DNA of 47,276 nt from Chromatiales bacterium (GTDB taxonomy: Bacteria; Pseudomonadota; Gammaproteobacteria; Chromatiales; Chromatiaceae). Location: positions 1-47,276 of the forward strand of contig JANQEV010000003.1 of the NCBI GenBank assembly GCA_028278145.1. Direction: 5' to 3'. Shown here piece after piece: positions 25,178 through 33,384 of this stretch; within the stretch, counting starts at the first letter, position 1, and every line of letters starts with the position of its first letter. The notes below the pieces were generated by a model. It searched no databases, was not told the origin of the DNA, and was given only the letters and a program-made list of their open reading frames with translations. The position numbers were made by a program, and so were the translations under genes.

Positions 25178-25197
25178 AGTGTGATCTGGCTCACATT
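25178..25197. promoter_or_regulatory. Near-consensus CRP site
   Basis: AGTGTGATCTGGCTCACATT contains TGTGA-N6-TCACA exactly, with consensus flanks, and differs from the E. coli CRP consensus mainly in the central spacer. Its centre is about 119 bp upstream of the PEP-CTERM gene start and about 246 bp upstream of ispG; the former is the more likely target. No CRP gene is in the window; the FNR-like gene at 27291 has an FNR-type, not CRP-type, recognition helix. Confidence 0.65.
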
Positions 25198-25433
25198 TTT
25201 GCCTATCTGTTGTGAATTCTATAGCGTATAGCCAGGTTCATCTATCACCCATATGGGGTAAAAACGACAAAAAAATGATTTTTGTTAAATTATTCGTCAT
25301 CTGTGAGGTTTTGTTTCGAAGCGGCTCGATGTATGCAGTTTGTCATCAGGAAAGGTTGTTGTGGCGACTAAGCCATTGATTTTGAGTATGATTACACTCT
25401 TATGTAACTCATCTTTTGAGGAATAGTCCTTCT

Positions 25434-26657
25434 ATGTCAGATTCGCCTGTTAAACGCCGACACACGGTTGCCGTTAATGTCGGAGGTGTTGTCATTGGTG
25501 GGAATGCGCCGGTTGCAGTTCAGTCCATGACCAATACAGATACCGCCGATGTATCAGCGACCGTGGCCCAAGTTGCCGACTTGGCCCTGGCCGGGTCAGA
25601 ACTGGTCCGGATTACGGTGAATACGGAAGAAGCTGCCAGAGCGGTACCGCAGATTCGTGATGATCTGGAGCAGCGCGGTTTTACCACGCCTCTGGTAGGT
25701 GACTTTCATTTCAATGGTCATCGGCTGCTGGAGAAGTACCCAGAGTGTGCCCGGGCTCTGGCCAAGTACCGTATCAACCCGGGAAATGTGGGGCGAGGGG
25801 CCAAACGGGATGAGCAGTTTGCCTATATGATCGAGACTGCTTGCAAGTATGACAAAGCGGTGCGTATCGGGGTGAACTGGGGCAGCATGGACCAGGAACT
25901 GGTGGCGCGGATGATGGATGAAAACTCCCGTTCCGCTAAGCCAAAAACCAATGATGAGATGATCCGGCAGATCATACTCAACTCGGCCCTTGAGAGTGCT
26001 TCCAAGGCGGAGGAACTGGGGCTGGGTCGGGATCGGATTATCCTCTCCTGTAAGATGAGTGGCGTCCAGGATCTGATTGCGGTGTATCGGGGATTGGCTG
26101 AGCAGTCAGATTACGCCTTGCATCTTGGGCTTACGGAAGCAGGTATGGGTTCGCGCGGGATTGTGGCATCCACTGCGGCGCTGGCTGTCCTGCTGCAGGA
26201 GGGAATTGGGGATACCATCCGTATCTCTTTGACCCCAGAGCCTGGGGGTGCGCGTACGGAAGAGGTGGTGGTAGCACAGGAGATCCTGCAATCCATGGGG
26301 TTGCGCTCGTTTGCACCCATGGTAATCGCCTGTCCCGGATGTGGCCGCACCAGCAGTAGCTACTTCCAGCAACTGGCTCAGGATATCCAGGCCCATTTGC
26401 GGGAGCGTATGCCGCTATGGCGTGAACAGTATCCAGGTGTGGAAGAGATGACCGTGGCGGTGATGGGATGTGTAGTTAATGGTCCAGGAGAGAGCAAACA
26501 CGCCAATATCGGTATCAGTTTGCCTGGTTCTGGTGAGGAGCCAGTGGCTCCGGTATATGAGGATGGAGTAAAGACCCTTACCCTGAAGGGGGATCAGATT
26601 GCAGTGGAGTTCCAGGCTATTGTAGATGCCTACGTAGCATCTCATTTTGGGAGCTAG
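25434..26657 (+). CDS. ispG: 4-hydroxy-3-methylbut-2-enyl diphosphate synthase
   Basis: The [4Fe-4S] enzyme of the MEP isoprenoid pathway that converts methylerythritol cyclodiphosphate to HMBPP. About 407 residues from ATG 25434 ([17 protein letters not shown]); the 6 codons upstream from a TTG lie over the AGGA ribosome-binding region. TIM-barrel motifs include [27 protein letters not shown] and RINPGNVG. The cluster cysteines are in [10 protein letters not shown] and [10 protein letters not shown], the latter with the conserved glutamate. It ends 4 bases into the convergent DUF6858-like gene. Confidence 0.97.
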   Translation: MSDSPVKRRHTVAVNVGGVVIGGNAPVAVQSMTNTDTADVSATVAQVADLALAGSELVRITVNTEEAARAVPQIRDDLEQRGFTTPLVGDFHFNGHRLLEKYPECARALAKYRINPGNVGRGAKRDEQFAYMIETACKYDKAVRIGVNWGSMDQELVARMMDENSRSAKPKTNDEMIRQIILNSALESASKAEELGLGRDRIILSCKMSGVQDLIAVYRGLAEQSDYALHLGLTEAGMGSRGIVASTAALAVLLQEGIGDTIRISLTPEPGGARTEEVVVAQEILQSMGLRSFAPMVIACPGCGRTSSSYFQQLAQDIQAHLRERMPLWREQYPGVEEMTVAVMGCVVNGPGESKHANIGISLPGSGEEPVAPVYEDGVKTLTLKGDQIAVEFQAIVDAYVASHFGS

Positions 26658-27100
26658 TTCTGTAGCAGTGGCACAGAGCTATCTGATTCTGTCTCGTTGG
26701 AATCGATAGCAGTGTTGCGTATACCCAAGGCCCAGGTTTCCATGGCCACGTTGGCTACAGGCATGGGTGCCTCTATGAAGCTGATGACAAAACTAGCCTT
26801 GGTCTCGGCAACTCCTATGGAGCGTGGACGCAGGCCCAGAGCCTGGGGGTTTGGAAGGGTGAATCCAAAACAGAACAGGATGTTTTTTGCATCCAGGATG
26901 GACTTGTCTATCCTGCCTTCTTCAAGATCCGAGGTGTGTGCATAGTGGTCGAAAATCGCAATGTAACGAGCGCTGCGATTGGTTTCGATCTTCTCTTTTA
27001 GATACCTAATTATCTCATCCACAGAACTGAAGGCGGTTTCACTCTTCTCCACCTCCAGGATAAACATCGGGTATGTCTCTTGTAACAGAGTCTGCTTCAT
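26654..27100 (-). CDS. DUF6858-like protein
   Basis: A 148-residue soluble protein beginning [22 protein letters not shown], with conserved-looking [16 protein letters not shown] and [25 protein letters not shown] segments. I recognise it tentatively as the DUF6858 family, of unknown function. No transmembrane segment. It is convergent with ispG (stop codons overlap by 4 bases) and about 190 bp downstream of the FNR-like gene on the same strand, so it may be in that regulator's transcript. Confidence 0.75.
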   Translation of the reverse strand: MKQTLLQETYPMFILEVEKSETAFSSVDEIIRYLKEKIETNRSARYIAIFDHYAHTSDLEEGRIDKSILDAKNILFCFGFTLPNPQALGLRPRSIGVAETKASFVISFIEAPMPVANVAMETWALGIRNTAIDSNETESDSSVPLLQN

Positions 27101-27290
27101 CTACTGCTCCAGCAACCATCTCGGAAAGTGGCGGTTCCACTATTACATCAACCGGGTGGCTTAATCGCTCCTGCGTGTGCAAGGCTAGGGAAACTGGCAA
27201 CTAATTGCATTGAAAAATCGCAATTTGCGAAATTTACTCTATGGATTATTGAAGTTAGGTGTGTGTAGCAGGTGTAAATACGGCCTGGGA

Positions 27291-27995
27291 TTACTCTTCT
27301 GCAATATGTTCCAGGTTGCGTATATCCAGCAGGAAATTGTTGGGAGTGGTTTCAACCAGCAGGCTGGCGCGTTTGAAGCTAGCTATCACCCGACTTGTGG
27401 TTTCGGTGGTGATGCCAAGCATGGCTCCCATATCCTCGCGACTGAACAGTTCGCACTCGCTACTTTCCTCATTTTTCACCAGGCGTAACAACAGACGTGC
27501 CACACGCTGCTTGGCGGAACCGGTAGAGAGCTCTGTTAACCAGGCATCTGCTTCGGAAAGGGCGCGCTGCCACCTGGTCAACAACTCTTTATGCAGAACA
27601 GGGTTGGTATCGGATAAGGCCTGTACCACGCTTACCGGGAGGCTGCAGGCCTGGGTTGGATGCAGTACCACGGCATCGTGCTGATAGGGCTGTCCCAGCA
27701 GGGCCTCCAGACCGATAACATCAGTTGCTCTGGCCAGACGTACAATGCGTTGGTTTCCGTCTGGAAGATACTGCACCAGCTTGAGGATGCCGGTACGGAT
27801 AGTGAACAGGCGGTCGCCTTTGTCACCGGCACGGTAGAGTGTAGAATTGTGTGGAAGGTTATAGATATCGATGGGTTGATGAATCTTATCGAAGTCTTTC
27901 TCTTCCAAACCGGCGAACAGAACCGAATTCCTTACGGCACAGCTGATGCAGTCGGCTTGCCCTTCCCATGCGTCTTTATCGGATATCAGTTTCAT
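27291..27995 (-). CDS. Crp/Fnr-family regulator, FNR-like with incomplete cysteine set
   Basis: A 234-residue regulator: cyclic-nucleotide-like sensor domain (residues about 25-140, STLYRAGDKGDRLFTIRTGILKLV), dimerisation helix, and HTH (REDMGAMLGITTETTSRVIASFKRA). The recognition helix carries E-x-x-S-R (ETTSR), the FNR-type signature that reads TTGAT half-sites. E. coli FNR binds an O2-labile [4Fe-4S] cluster through C20, C23, C29 and C122. Here C16, C19 (CISC) and C117 match three of these, but the third N-terminal cysteine is absent. It may use another ligand or not bind a cluster. Target genes are unknown; I found no full TTGAT-N4-ATCAA site in the intergenic regions. Confidence 0.9.
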   Translation of the reverse strand: MKLISDKDAWEGQADCISCAVRNSVLFAGLEEKDFDKIHQPIDIYNLPHNSTLYRAGDKGDRLFTIRTGILKLVQYLPDGNQRIVRLARATDVIGLEALLGQPYQHDAVVLHPTQACSLPVSVVQALSDTNPVLHKELLTRWQRALSEADAWLTELSTGSAKQRVARLLLRLVKNEESSECELFSREDMGAMLGITTETTSRVIASFKRASLLVETTPNNFLLDIRNLEHIAEE

Positions 27996-28269
27996 TTTTC
28001 CAGTCTGGGGTGAGTTGTATTGCGAATAACCTTCACAGATATTCCACCGCTGACCTCATAGCCTGCCACATAATAAGAGTACAGTAAATTTGTTTCTCAA
28101 TGCCCATATTTTCCCTGCGGGTTATAAAATACCATGTAATAACTGGTTGAAAGTCATATATATTCAGCACTGAAGCCAAGGCATATCTCATTTCAATAGT
28201 AGCAGTTACAATAAGCGCTTTAGTTTTAAACAGCACGCCTTCTCATGATTTACAGGCAAGATTATCCAC
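27996..28269. other. Intergenic between divergent FNR-like gene and uup
   Basis: 274 bp, AT-rich, presumably holding the two divergent promoters. A 67-codon minus-strand frame inside it has no ribosome site or protein character. Nothing else identifiable. Confidence 0.4.
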
Positions 28270-30162
28270 ATGTCACTGATTACACTTCGCAATATTCAGC
28301 TTGGTTTTGGCGGTCCCGCGGTACTGGAAAATGTAGGTTTCACCATTGAATCCGGTGAACGTGTTTGTCTGTTAGGGCGTAACGGGACCGGAAAATCCAC
28401 CCTGATGAAGATCATCGCCCAGGAGATAAAACCTGAGGATGGTGATGTGGTGGTGCGTCAGGGAGCCTGTATTACCAGGTTGGAACAGGAGGTGCCGGGC
28501 AAGTTTACTGGAAGCGTGTTTGAAGTGGTGGCTGATGGCTTGGGAGAGCTGGGTGGACTGGTCAGGCGGTACCATGAAATAAGTGCAGCCCTGGAGGCTA
28601 GCGGTGATGCTGGCTTACTGAAACAGTTGGAGCATGCCCAACATGAATTGGAAGTGGTTGATGGCTGGCAGACAGAACAGCGGGTAGAGACAGTGATCTC
28701 TCGTCTCTCATTGGAGCCAGACCTGAAATTTGATCAGCTGTCAGGTGGACTTAAGCGACGAGTGATGCTGGCCCGGGCCCTGGTGCAGGAGCCAGACCTG
28801 CTGTTATTGGATGAACCCACCAACCATCTGGATATTGAGTCCATCGACTGGCTGGAGGAGTTTCTGAAAGGGTATGGCGGCACCCTGTTGTTCGTTACCC
28901 ATGACCGGGTATTTATGCAAAAACTGGCTACGCGAATTATCGAGTTGGACCGTGGTCAGCTTACCGACTGGCCAGGAGATTACGCCAATTTTTTACGTCG
29001 CAAGGATGAGATGTTGCATGCGGAAGAGAAGGCCAATGAACGCTTTGACAAAAAACTGGCTCAGGAGGAGATATGGATACGACAGGGTATAAAGGCCCGG
29101 CGTACCCGCAATGAGGGTAGAGTGCGAGCTCTGAAGAAGATGCGGGAAGAGAGGAGCAGACGCCGGGAGCGGGAGTCTGTAGCAAGTATGTCCATGCAGG
29201 GTGCGGAGCTTTCCGGCAAGTTGGTGGTGGAAGTGGAAGATATAAGCTATGCCTGGGATGGTGAGTCGGTAATTAAAGGGTTTTCCACTACCATTCAGCG
29301 TGGTGACAAGGTAGGCATAATAGGCCCTAATGGTTCAGGTAAGACTACCTTGCTCAGCCTGTTGCTGGGGCGATTGCAGCCTCAGGATGGAACTGTGAAT
29401 CTTGGCACTAAACTGGAGGTTGCATACTTTGATCAATTGCGTGGTGCATTGGTTGAGGAGCGATCGGTTCAGGACAACCTGGCAGACGGTAGTGATAAGG
29501 TTGAGATCAATGGTGTTACCAGACATGTCATAAGTTATCTCCAGGACTTTCTGTTTACCCCTGATCGGGCACGGCAACCGGTGAAGTCCCTCTCAGGTGG
29601 AGAAAGGAACCGCCTGCTGCTGGCTAAGCTGTTTTCCCGTCCCTTCAATATCCTGGTCATGGATGAGCCTACCAATGACCTGGATATGGAGACGCTGGAA
29701 CTGCTGGAAGAGATGCTGCTGGAATTTGATGGCACACTGCTCCTGGTGAGTCATGACCGCAGTTTTCTAAATAATGTCGTCACCTGTACTCTGGTGTTCG
29801 AGGGTGGTGGCAGGATTGGTGAGTATGTGGGTGGCTATGATGACTGGGAGCGCCAACGAGTACCTGATATCGAACAAAAGAAATCTGTTTCCAAGCCTGC
29901 AGATCCAAAGGTCAAGCGGCAAAAATCCAAGCAAAACAAACTCAGCTACAAGGATCAGCGGGAGCTGGATGGGTTGCCGCAGAAGATCGAACAGTTGGAT
30001 GCGGAGTTGGAAGAGCTGCAGGCAGAGATGTCTGATCCTGGGTTTTATCAAATGGATGGAACTGTTATTGCTCAGAAGACCAGTAGATTAGAGCAGTTGG
30101 AACAGGAGTTGGAGAGGTCGTATACACGTTGGGAGCTACTGGAATCAGGTAGTGGTAACTGA
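28270..30162 (+). CDS. uup: ABC-F ATPase Uup
   Basis: A 630-residue soluble protein with two ABC ATPase modules. Module 1 has Walker A GRNGTGKST, signature LSGGLKRRVMLARAL and Walker B LLLLDEPTNHLD. Module 2 has GPNGSGKTT, LSGGERNRLLLAKLF and ILVMDEPTNDLD. Between them is the ABC-F linker (KANERFDKKLAQEEIWIRQGIKARRTRNEG). The C-terminal coiled coil (about 560-628, YKDQRELDGLPQKIEQLDAELEELQ) is the DNA-binding domain that defines Uup among ABC-F proteins. E. coli Uup is about the same length and limits transposon precise excision and acts at ribosomes or replication/recombination intermediates. Confidence 0.95.
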   Translation: MSLITLRNIQLGFGGPAVLENVGFTIESGERVCLLGRNGTGKSTLMKIIAQEIKPEDGDVVVRQGACITRLEQEVPGKFTGSVFEVVADGLGELGGLVRRYHEISAALEASGDAGLLKQLEHAQHELEVVDGWQTEQRVETVISRLSLEPDLKFDQLSGGLKRRVMLARALVQEPDLLLLDEPTNHLDIESIDWLEEFLKGYGGTLLFVTHDRVFMQKLATRIIELDRGQLTDWPGDYANFLRRKDEMLHAEEKANERFDKKLAQEEIWIRQGIKARRTRNEGRVRALKKMREERSRRRERESVASMSMQGAELSGKLVVEVEDISYAWDGESVIKGFSTTIQRGDKVGIIGPNGSGKTTLLSLLLGRLQPQDGTVNLGTKLEVAYFDQLRGALVEERSVQDNLADGSDKVEINGVTRHVISYLQDFLFTPDRARQPVKSLSGGERNRLLLAKLFSRPFNILVMDEPTNDLDMETLELLEEMLLEFDGTLLLVSHDRSFLNNVVTCTLVFEGGGRIGEYVGGYDDWERQRVPDIEQKKSVSKPADPKVKRQKSKQNKLSYKDQRELDGLPQKIEQLDAELEELQAEMSDPGFYQMDGTVIAQKTSRLEQLEQELERSYTRWELLESGSGN

Positions 30163-30376
30163 TCCACTTTGAACAGCTTTGAGAAATCATACCGCAATAG
30201 TAAATCCTATCTTTTTTGTAATAAAAATCCGTATAACCAGCTGATACTGCTAGAAATTTAGCGCCTATAACCTAAATGAGGGATGTGGGTTGGATTAGTG
30301 TTGAGTACGCTTATACTAATAGTAGGTGTCTTCGAAGTCATCTATCGCAATCATAGAGTGCTTTTTGCTACTCTAA

Positions 30377-30388
30377 CATGCATGATTC
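30377..30388. promoter_or_regulatory. Second copy of the PEP-CTERM-associated 12-mer
   Basis: CATGCATGATTC, identical to the core at 25126-25141, 39 bp before the ATG of the second PEP-CTERM gene. It is followed directly by TGTGATCTGATGC, a CRP half-site (30389-30393) without a matching right half. Confidence 0.5.
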
Positions 30389-30426
30389 TGTGATCTGATG
30401 CTTTTTACGTAATGAGTTAATTTGGC

Positions 30427-31182
30427 ATGAAAAAGACGATTAATTTACTAGCATTCTTGGCATTTATTCTGTCGACAGGAGCTAATGCGGCTTTTATCAC
30501 TATTGGTACCAGCACTGGCGGCATCTATGATGTAGACACCAGTACCGGTGCGGCCACGCTTATTGCAAATGGCACCACCATGACTGACATTGCTAGAGAT
30601 GCCAGTGGTGCTCTCTGGGGTGTTACTTTTGGAAATCTATACTCCATTGATACCAGCACTAATACATTCACGAATGTTGGTAGTCTAGGGATCAATAATA
30701 TGAATGCCCTGACTTTCAATGGAAGTACACTTTATGGCGCTGGCTATGGCAGCGGTAACTTATACACTATCAATACATCTTCCGGTTCGGCAACCTCATT
30801 GGGAACTGGAAGTTATGCGTCAGCTGGTGACCTGGCCTTTGATGCAGGTGGGTCACTGTATCTGGCGGCAAATACTAGCCCGAATGATACTTTGGTTGAA
30901 CTTGATCCTACCAACGGCAGTTCAACATTAATTGGTGGCATGGGTATTGATAACTCGTATGGCTTGGCCTTTGTGGATAGTGTGATGTATGGCGTTTCGT
31001 CGGCCGGTGGTCTTTACATTGTAAATACAAATACTGGTGCAACTACTTCTATTGGGCCTATTACAGGTATTAGTGGTGCTATTTATGGTGCAACAGTTTC
31101 AGCAATTCCTGTACCAGCTACGGTATGGCTATTTGCTTCAGGTTTGCTGGGATTGATCGGGTTCTCAAGAAAGCGCAGCTAG
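30427..31182 (+). CDS. PEP-CTERM-type exported beta-propeller-like protein
   Basis: A 251-residue protein with signal peptide MKKTINLLAFLAFILSTGANA. A series of about five repeats follows, each with a D/N-T-x-T/S-G-x-A-T-x-I/L-G pattern (DVDTSTGAATLI, SIDTSTNTFTNVG, TINTSSGSATSLG, ELDPTNGSSTLIG, IVNTNTGATTSIG), as in NHL/WD-like propellers. The C-terminus IPVPATVWLFASGLLGLIGFSRKR is a textbook VPxPA-type PEP-CTERM signal. Low Cys and high Ser/Thr/Asn/Gly suit an extracellular, possibly glycosylated protein. Followed by a clear terminator. Confidence 0.9.
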   Translation: MKKTINLLAFLAFILSTGANAAFITIGTSTGGIYDVDTSTGAATLIANGTTMTDIARDASGALWGVTFGNLYSIDTSTNTFTNVGSLGINNMNALTFNGSTLYGAGYGSGNLYTINTSSGSATSLGTGSYASAGDLAFDAGGSLYLAANTSPNDTLVELDPTNGSSTLIGGMGIDNSYGLAFVDSVMYGVSSAGGLYIVNTNTGATTSIGPITGISGAIYGATVSAIPVPATVWLFASGLLGLIGFSRKRS

Positions 31183-31235
31183 GAGTGCTGTTTATTTCAG
31201 TCATAAACTGTCGGTAGTGGTTCTCATCACTTTCC

Positions 31236-31264
31236 AACCCCTGTCCAGCACAGGGGTTTTGTTT
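31236..31264 (+). terminator. Rho-independent terminator after PEP-CTERM gene
   Basis: AACCCCTGT-CCAGC-ACAGGGGTT gives a perfect 9-bp stem with a 5-base loop followed by TTGTTT. It starts 54 bases after the PEP-CTERM stop and lies between that gene and the convergent nei. Confidence 0.85.
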
Positions 31265-31288
31265 GGATTAAATAAACCTGGTCAACCA

Positions 31289-32113
31289 TCATTCCATACT
31301 CTGGCAACGGGGACAGAGATAGCAGGCCTGACTGCCAGCAGTTATCTTCAGGACTTTTTCGCCGCATCGGTAGCACTGCTCCCCAGCCCGCCTGAATACA
31401 TGGAACCGATACTGTTCAAATTCCACACCCTTCTGGCGCATATCATTGGCCCGCTGCAACTCATTGGTGATTCCTGCTGTGGCATATGATTGTTGTGCCA
31501 GGCTCGGGATGATTTCAGCTAATAGTGTTAATTGATCAATATTACAGTCACATGGACGCATGGCAGGATGCAGGCCTGCGACAAACAGGATCTCACAGCG
31601 TAGATAGTTGCCCAGGCCGGCAAGAAATGACTGGTCAGTGAGTAGGTTCCCGAGTTGCCGTTTCCTAAAGTTATGGCTGGTCAGCCGTTCCAGTATCAGC
31701 ATGATGCCAGTTGTACGCTCCTGTACGTCCGGGCCTAGCTTGGAGAGAAATGGATGCTGTTCTATCTCATTCTCATCCAGAACCTCAATCTCAGATGCGC
31801 TATAGAGCAGGGCGGACTGTTTTCGATTGTGGATGGCTAGGCGTAGCTGTCGCTTGGTGTTGGGGGATTCACCTGAATTGCATATATACCAGCGCCCGTA
31901 TAGCTGATTATGGCTATAGATAGTAAGACCGTTCGCAAACCTGGTGAGCATGGCCTTGCCGTGGCTTGTGACTGATTTCACCAGTGTGTTGCTGAGCCTG
32001 GGTTCAAACTGTTTCAGATGCTCCAGGCCAAAGTAGACAGCAATGGTTTTTCTGCCACCAATAGCGGCATTCACTGCATCGGCTGCACGTCTTATCTCGG
32101 GTCCTTCGGGCAT
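31289..32113 (-). CDS. nei: Endonuclease VIII (Fpg/Nei DNA glycosylase)
   Basis: A 274-residue base-excision repair glycosylase/AP lyase for oxidised pyrimidines. After removal of Met1 the catalytic Pro and Glu are exposed (MPEGPEIRRAADAV); the PEGPEIRR beginning marks Nei rather than Fpg. The H2TH region is at about 120-210, including FLAGLGNYLRCEILFVAGLHP. The C-terminal zinc finger is CYRCGEKVLKI ... CYLCPRCQ. Length is typical. Starts divergently from the receiver gene at 32302. Confidence 0.94.
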   Translation of the reverse strand: MPEGPEIRRAADAVNAAIGGRKTIAVYFGLEHLKQFEPRLSNTLVKSVTSHGKAMLTRFANGLTIYSHNQLYGRWYICNSGESPNTKRQLRLAIHNRKQSALLYSASEIEVLDENEIEQHPFLSKLGPDVQERTTGIMLILERLTSHNFRKRQLGNLLTDQSFLAGLGNYLRCEILFVAGLHPAMRPCDCNIDQLTLLAEIIPSLAQQSYATAGITNELQRANDMRQKGVEFEQYRFHVFRRAGEQCYRCGEKVLKITAGSQACYLCPRCQSME

Positions 32114-32164
32114 CTCGTAAGTCTAATAATTCAGTTTGGCAGGCTTCAGAGTAGGAAATATACC

Positions 32165-32189
32165 GCAATAACTACACAATAGTTATTGC
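32165..32189. repeat. Inverted repeat between divergent nei and receiver gene
   Basis: GCAATAACT-N7-AGTTATTGC, a perfect 9-bp inverted repeat, 52 bp upstream of nei and 113 bp upstream of the receiver gene. No T-run. It could be an operator shared by the divergent promoters. Confidence 0.45.
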
Positions 32190-32301
32190 CACGTAAGATT
32201 ATTTCTTTCTCAGATTATCTGGTACATAATTCGCATTAAATCTATCCATTACAGAATGATACATGTGACCTTCAGATGGTCGCCGTCCCAGGTTGGTATA
32301 T

Positions 32302-32709
32302 ATGCAAGATCTATTGATATTGGTGGTTGATGATATGCGCTCCATGCGCGCCATTGTCAAAGGCGTGCTGCAGGGTATGGGTTTTGAGAAGCTTGTTGAA
32401 GCCAGTGATGGACATGAGGCCTTGGCTGTACTGCGTAGTAAGGATGTTGATTTGGTTATCAGTGATGTGGAGATGCCAAAGATGGATGGGATTGAGCTGC
32501 TGGATGAGGTAGATAAGGATGAAGATCTCAAATCTGTTCCATTCATTATGCTAACGGCTATGAATCAGCGTAGTAAGGTAGAAGAGATCATACAGCACAA
32601 GGTGTTTGATTTTGTCCTTAAACCCATCAATCCACAAATATTAGAGGAGCGGGTTCAAGCATTTTTAGACAGCAGGGAACAGGAAGAGATACCTGATCTG
32701 GATGCATAG
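32302..32709 (+). CDS. Stand-alone CheY-like receiver protein
   Basis: 135 residues, a single REC domain beginning MQDLLILVVDDMRSMRAIVKG. The acidic pocket is in VVDDM, the phospho-acceptor aspartate in LVISDVEMPKMDG, and the conserved Thr and Lys in FIMLTAMN and DFVLKPINP. The ATG at 32302 is chosen over a TTG three codons upstream. No output domain, kinase or chemotaxis gene is nearby, so its partner is unknown. Confidence 0.9.
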   Translation: MQDLLILVVDDMRSMRAIVKGVLQGMGFEKLVEASDGHEALAVLRSKDVDLVISDVEMPKMDGIELLDEVDKDEDLKSVPFIMLTAMNQRSKVEEIIQHKVFDFVLKPINPQILEERVQAFLDSREQEEIPDLDA

Positions 32710-32717
32710 TGATGCGC

Positions 32718-33341
32718 TCATCTCTTGGGTGATATTGAGCATTGGCCGCGGTCATAGTTTGGTTCAACCATTCGATGCAAAATATTGCTTAGTTGGTCGG
32801 CACCACCTATATAACTACCATCTATCCAGATCTGAGGTACGGTAATTGGGGTTGTAGGTCCTACAATAGGTTTTACCCTTCCCAGCATTTCATACAGATC
32901 CCGTTCACTGCGAATGACGTCGTGGAAGGTGTAATCCACTCCGGACTCCTCCAGGTAGCCTTTGGCACGAATGCAGTGTTGGCAGCTCTCCTTGCCATAG
33001 ATATGATTACCCGCCAGTTTGGATGTTTTGGCGTAACTTTCTATGACAGACTGGGTCAACACTCCTCGATTCAGGGCTGCACCCTGGGAAATTACTGATC
33101 CATTTACCATGACAATAGGGGCGTGCCATCCTCCTTTCATCAGTGGCTTCCACCATTCACTTAACCAGTCATGTATATCCAAATGTACCTCTATTCCAGC
33201 TAGTTCATTGGCCAGGGTATCCTGGATGATGTCCAGGGTGAGGGCGCATTCACCACAGGGGATTTTCACCCGGAATGGTCCCCAGGCGCCAGCCCATCTG
33301 AAAACTGTTATTGATACCTTGTGTGACATGTTGTTTGTCAT
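32718..33341 (-). CDS. Tandem thioredoxin-fold / glutaredoxin protein
   Basis: A 207-residue cytoplasmic protein. The N-terminal half (about 8-100) has a C29-G-E-C32 motif in KIPCGECALTLDIIQ and a cis-Pro-like HAPIVMVNG, suggesting a thioredoxin-fold domain with an unusual CGEC centre. The C-terminal half (about 110-195) is a glutaredoxin with C120-Q-H-C123 (GKESCQHCIRAKGYLEESGVDY), TVPQIWIDG and GGADQL. Two dithiol centres in one chain suggest an internal relay. Convergent with the receiver gene (8 bp apart). Confidence 0.85.
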   Translation of the reverse strand: MTNNMSHKVSITVFRWAGAWGPFRVKIPCGECALTLDIIQDTLANELAGIEVHLDIHDWLSEWWKPLMKGGWHAPIVMVNGSVISQGAALNRGVLTQSVIESYAKTSKLAGNHIYGKESCQHCIRAKGYLEESGVDYTFHDVIRSERDLYEMLGRVKPIVGPTTPITVPQIWIDGSYIGGADQLSNILHRMVEPNYDRGQCSISPKR

Positions 33342-33384
33342 GTGGCTCTCTGGTTATTAGTTTGTCAGCCCGGCCTTCTTTAGT

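Noticed and set aside
28033..28236. 67-codon minus-strand frame
   Set aside because: AT-rich intergenic DNA, no ribosome site, no domain, overlaps the probable divergent promoters of the FNR-like gene and uup.
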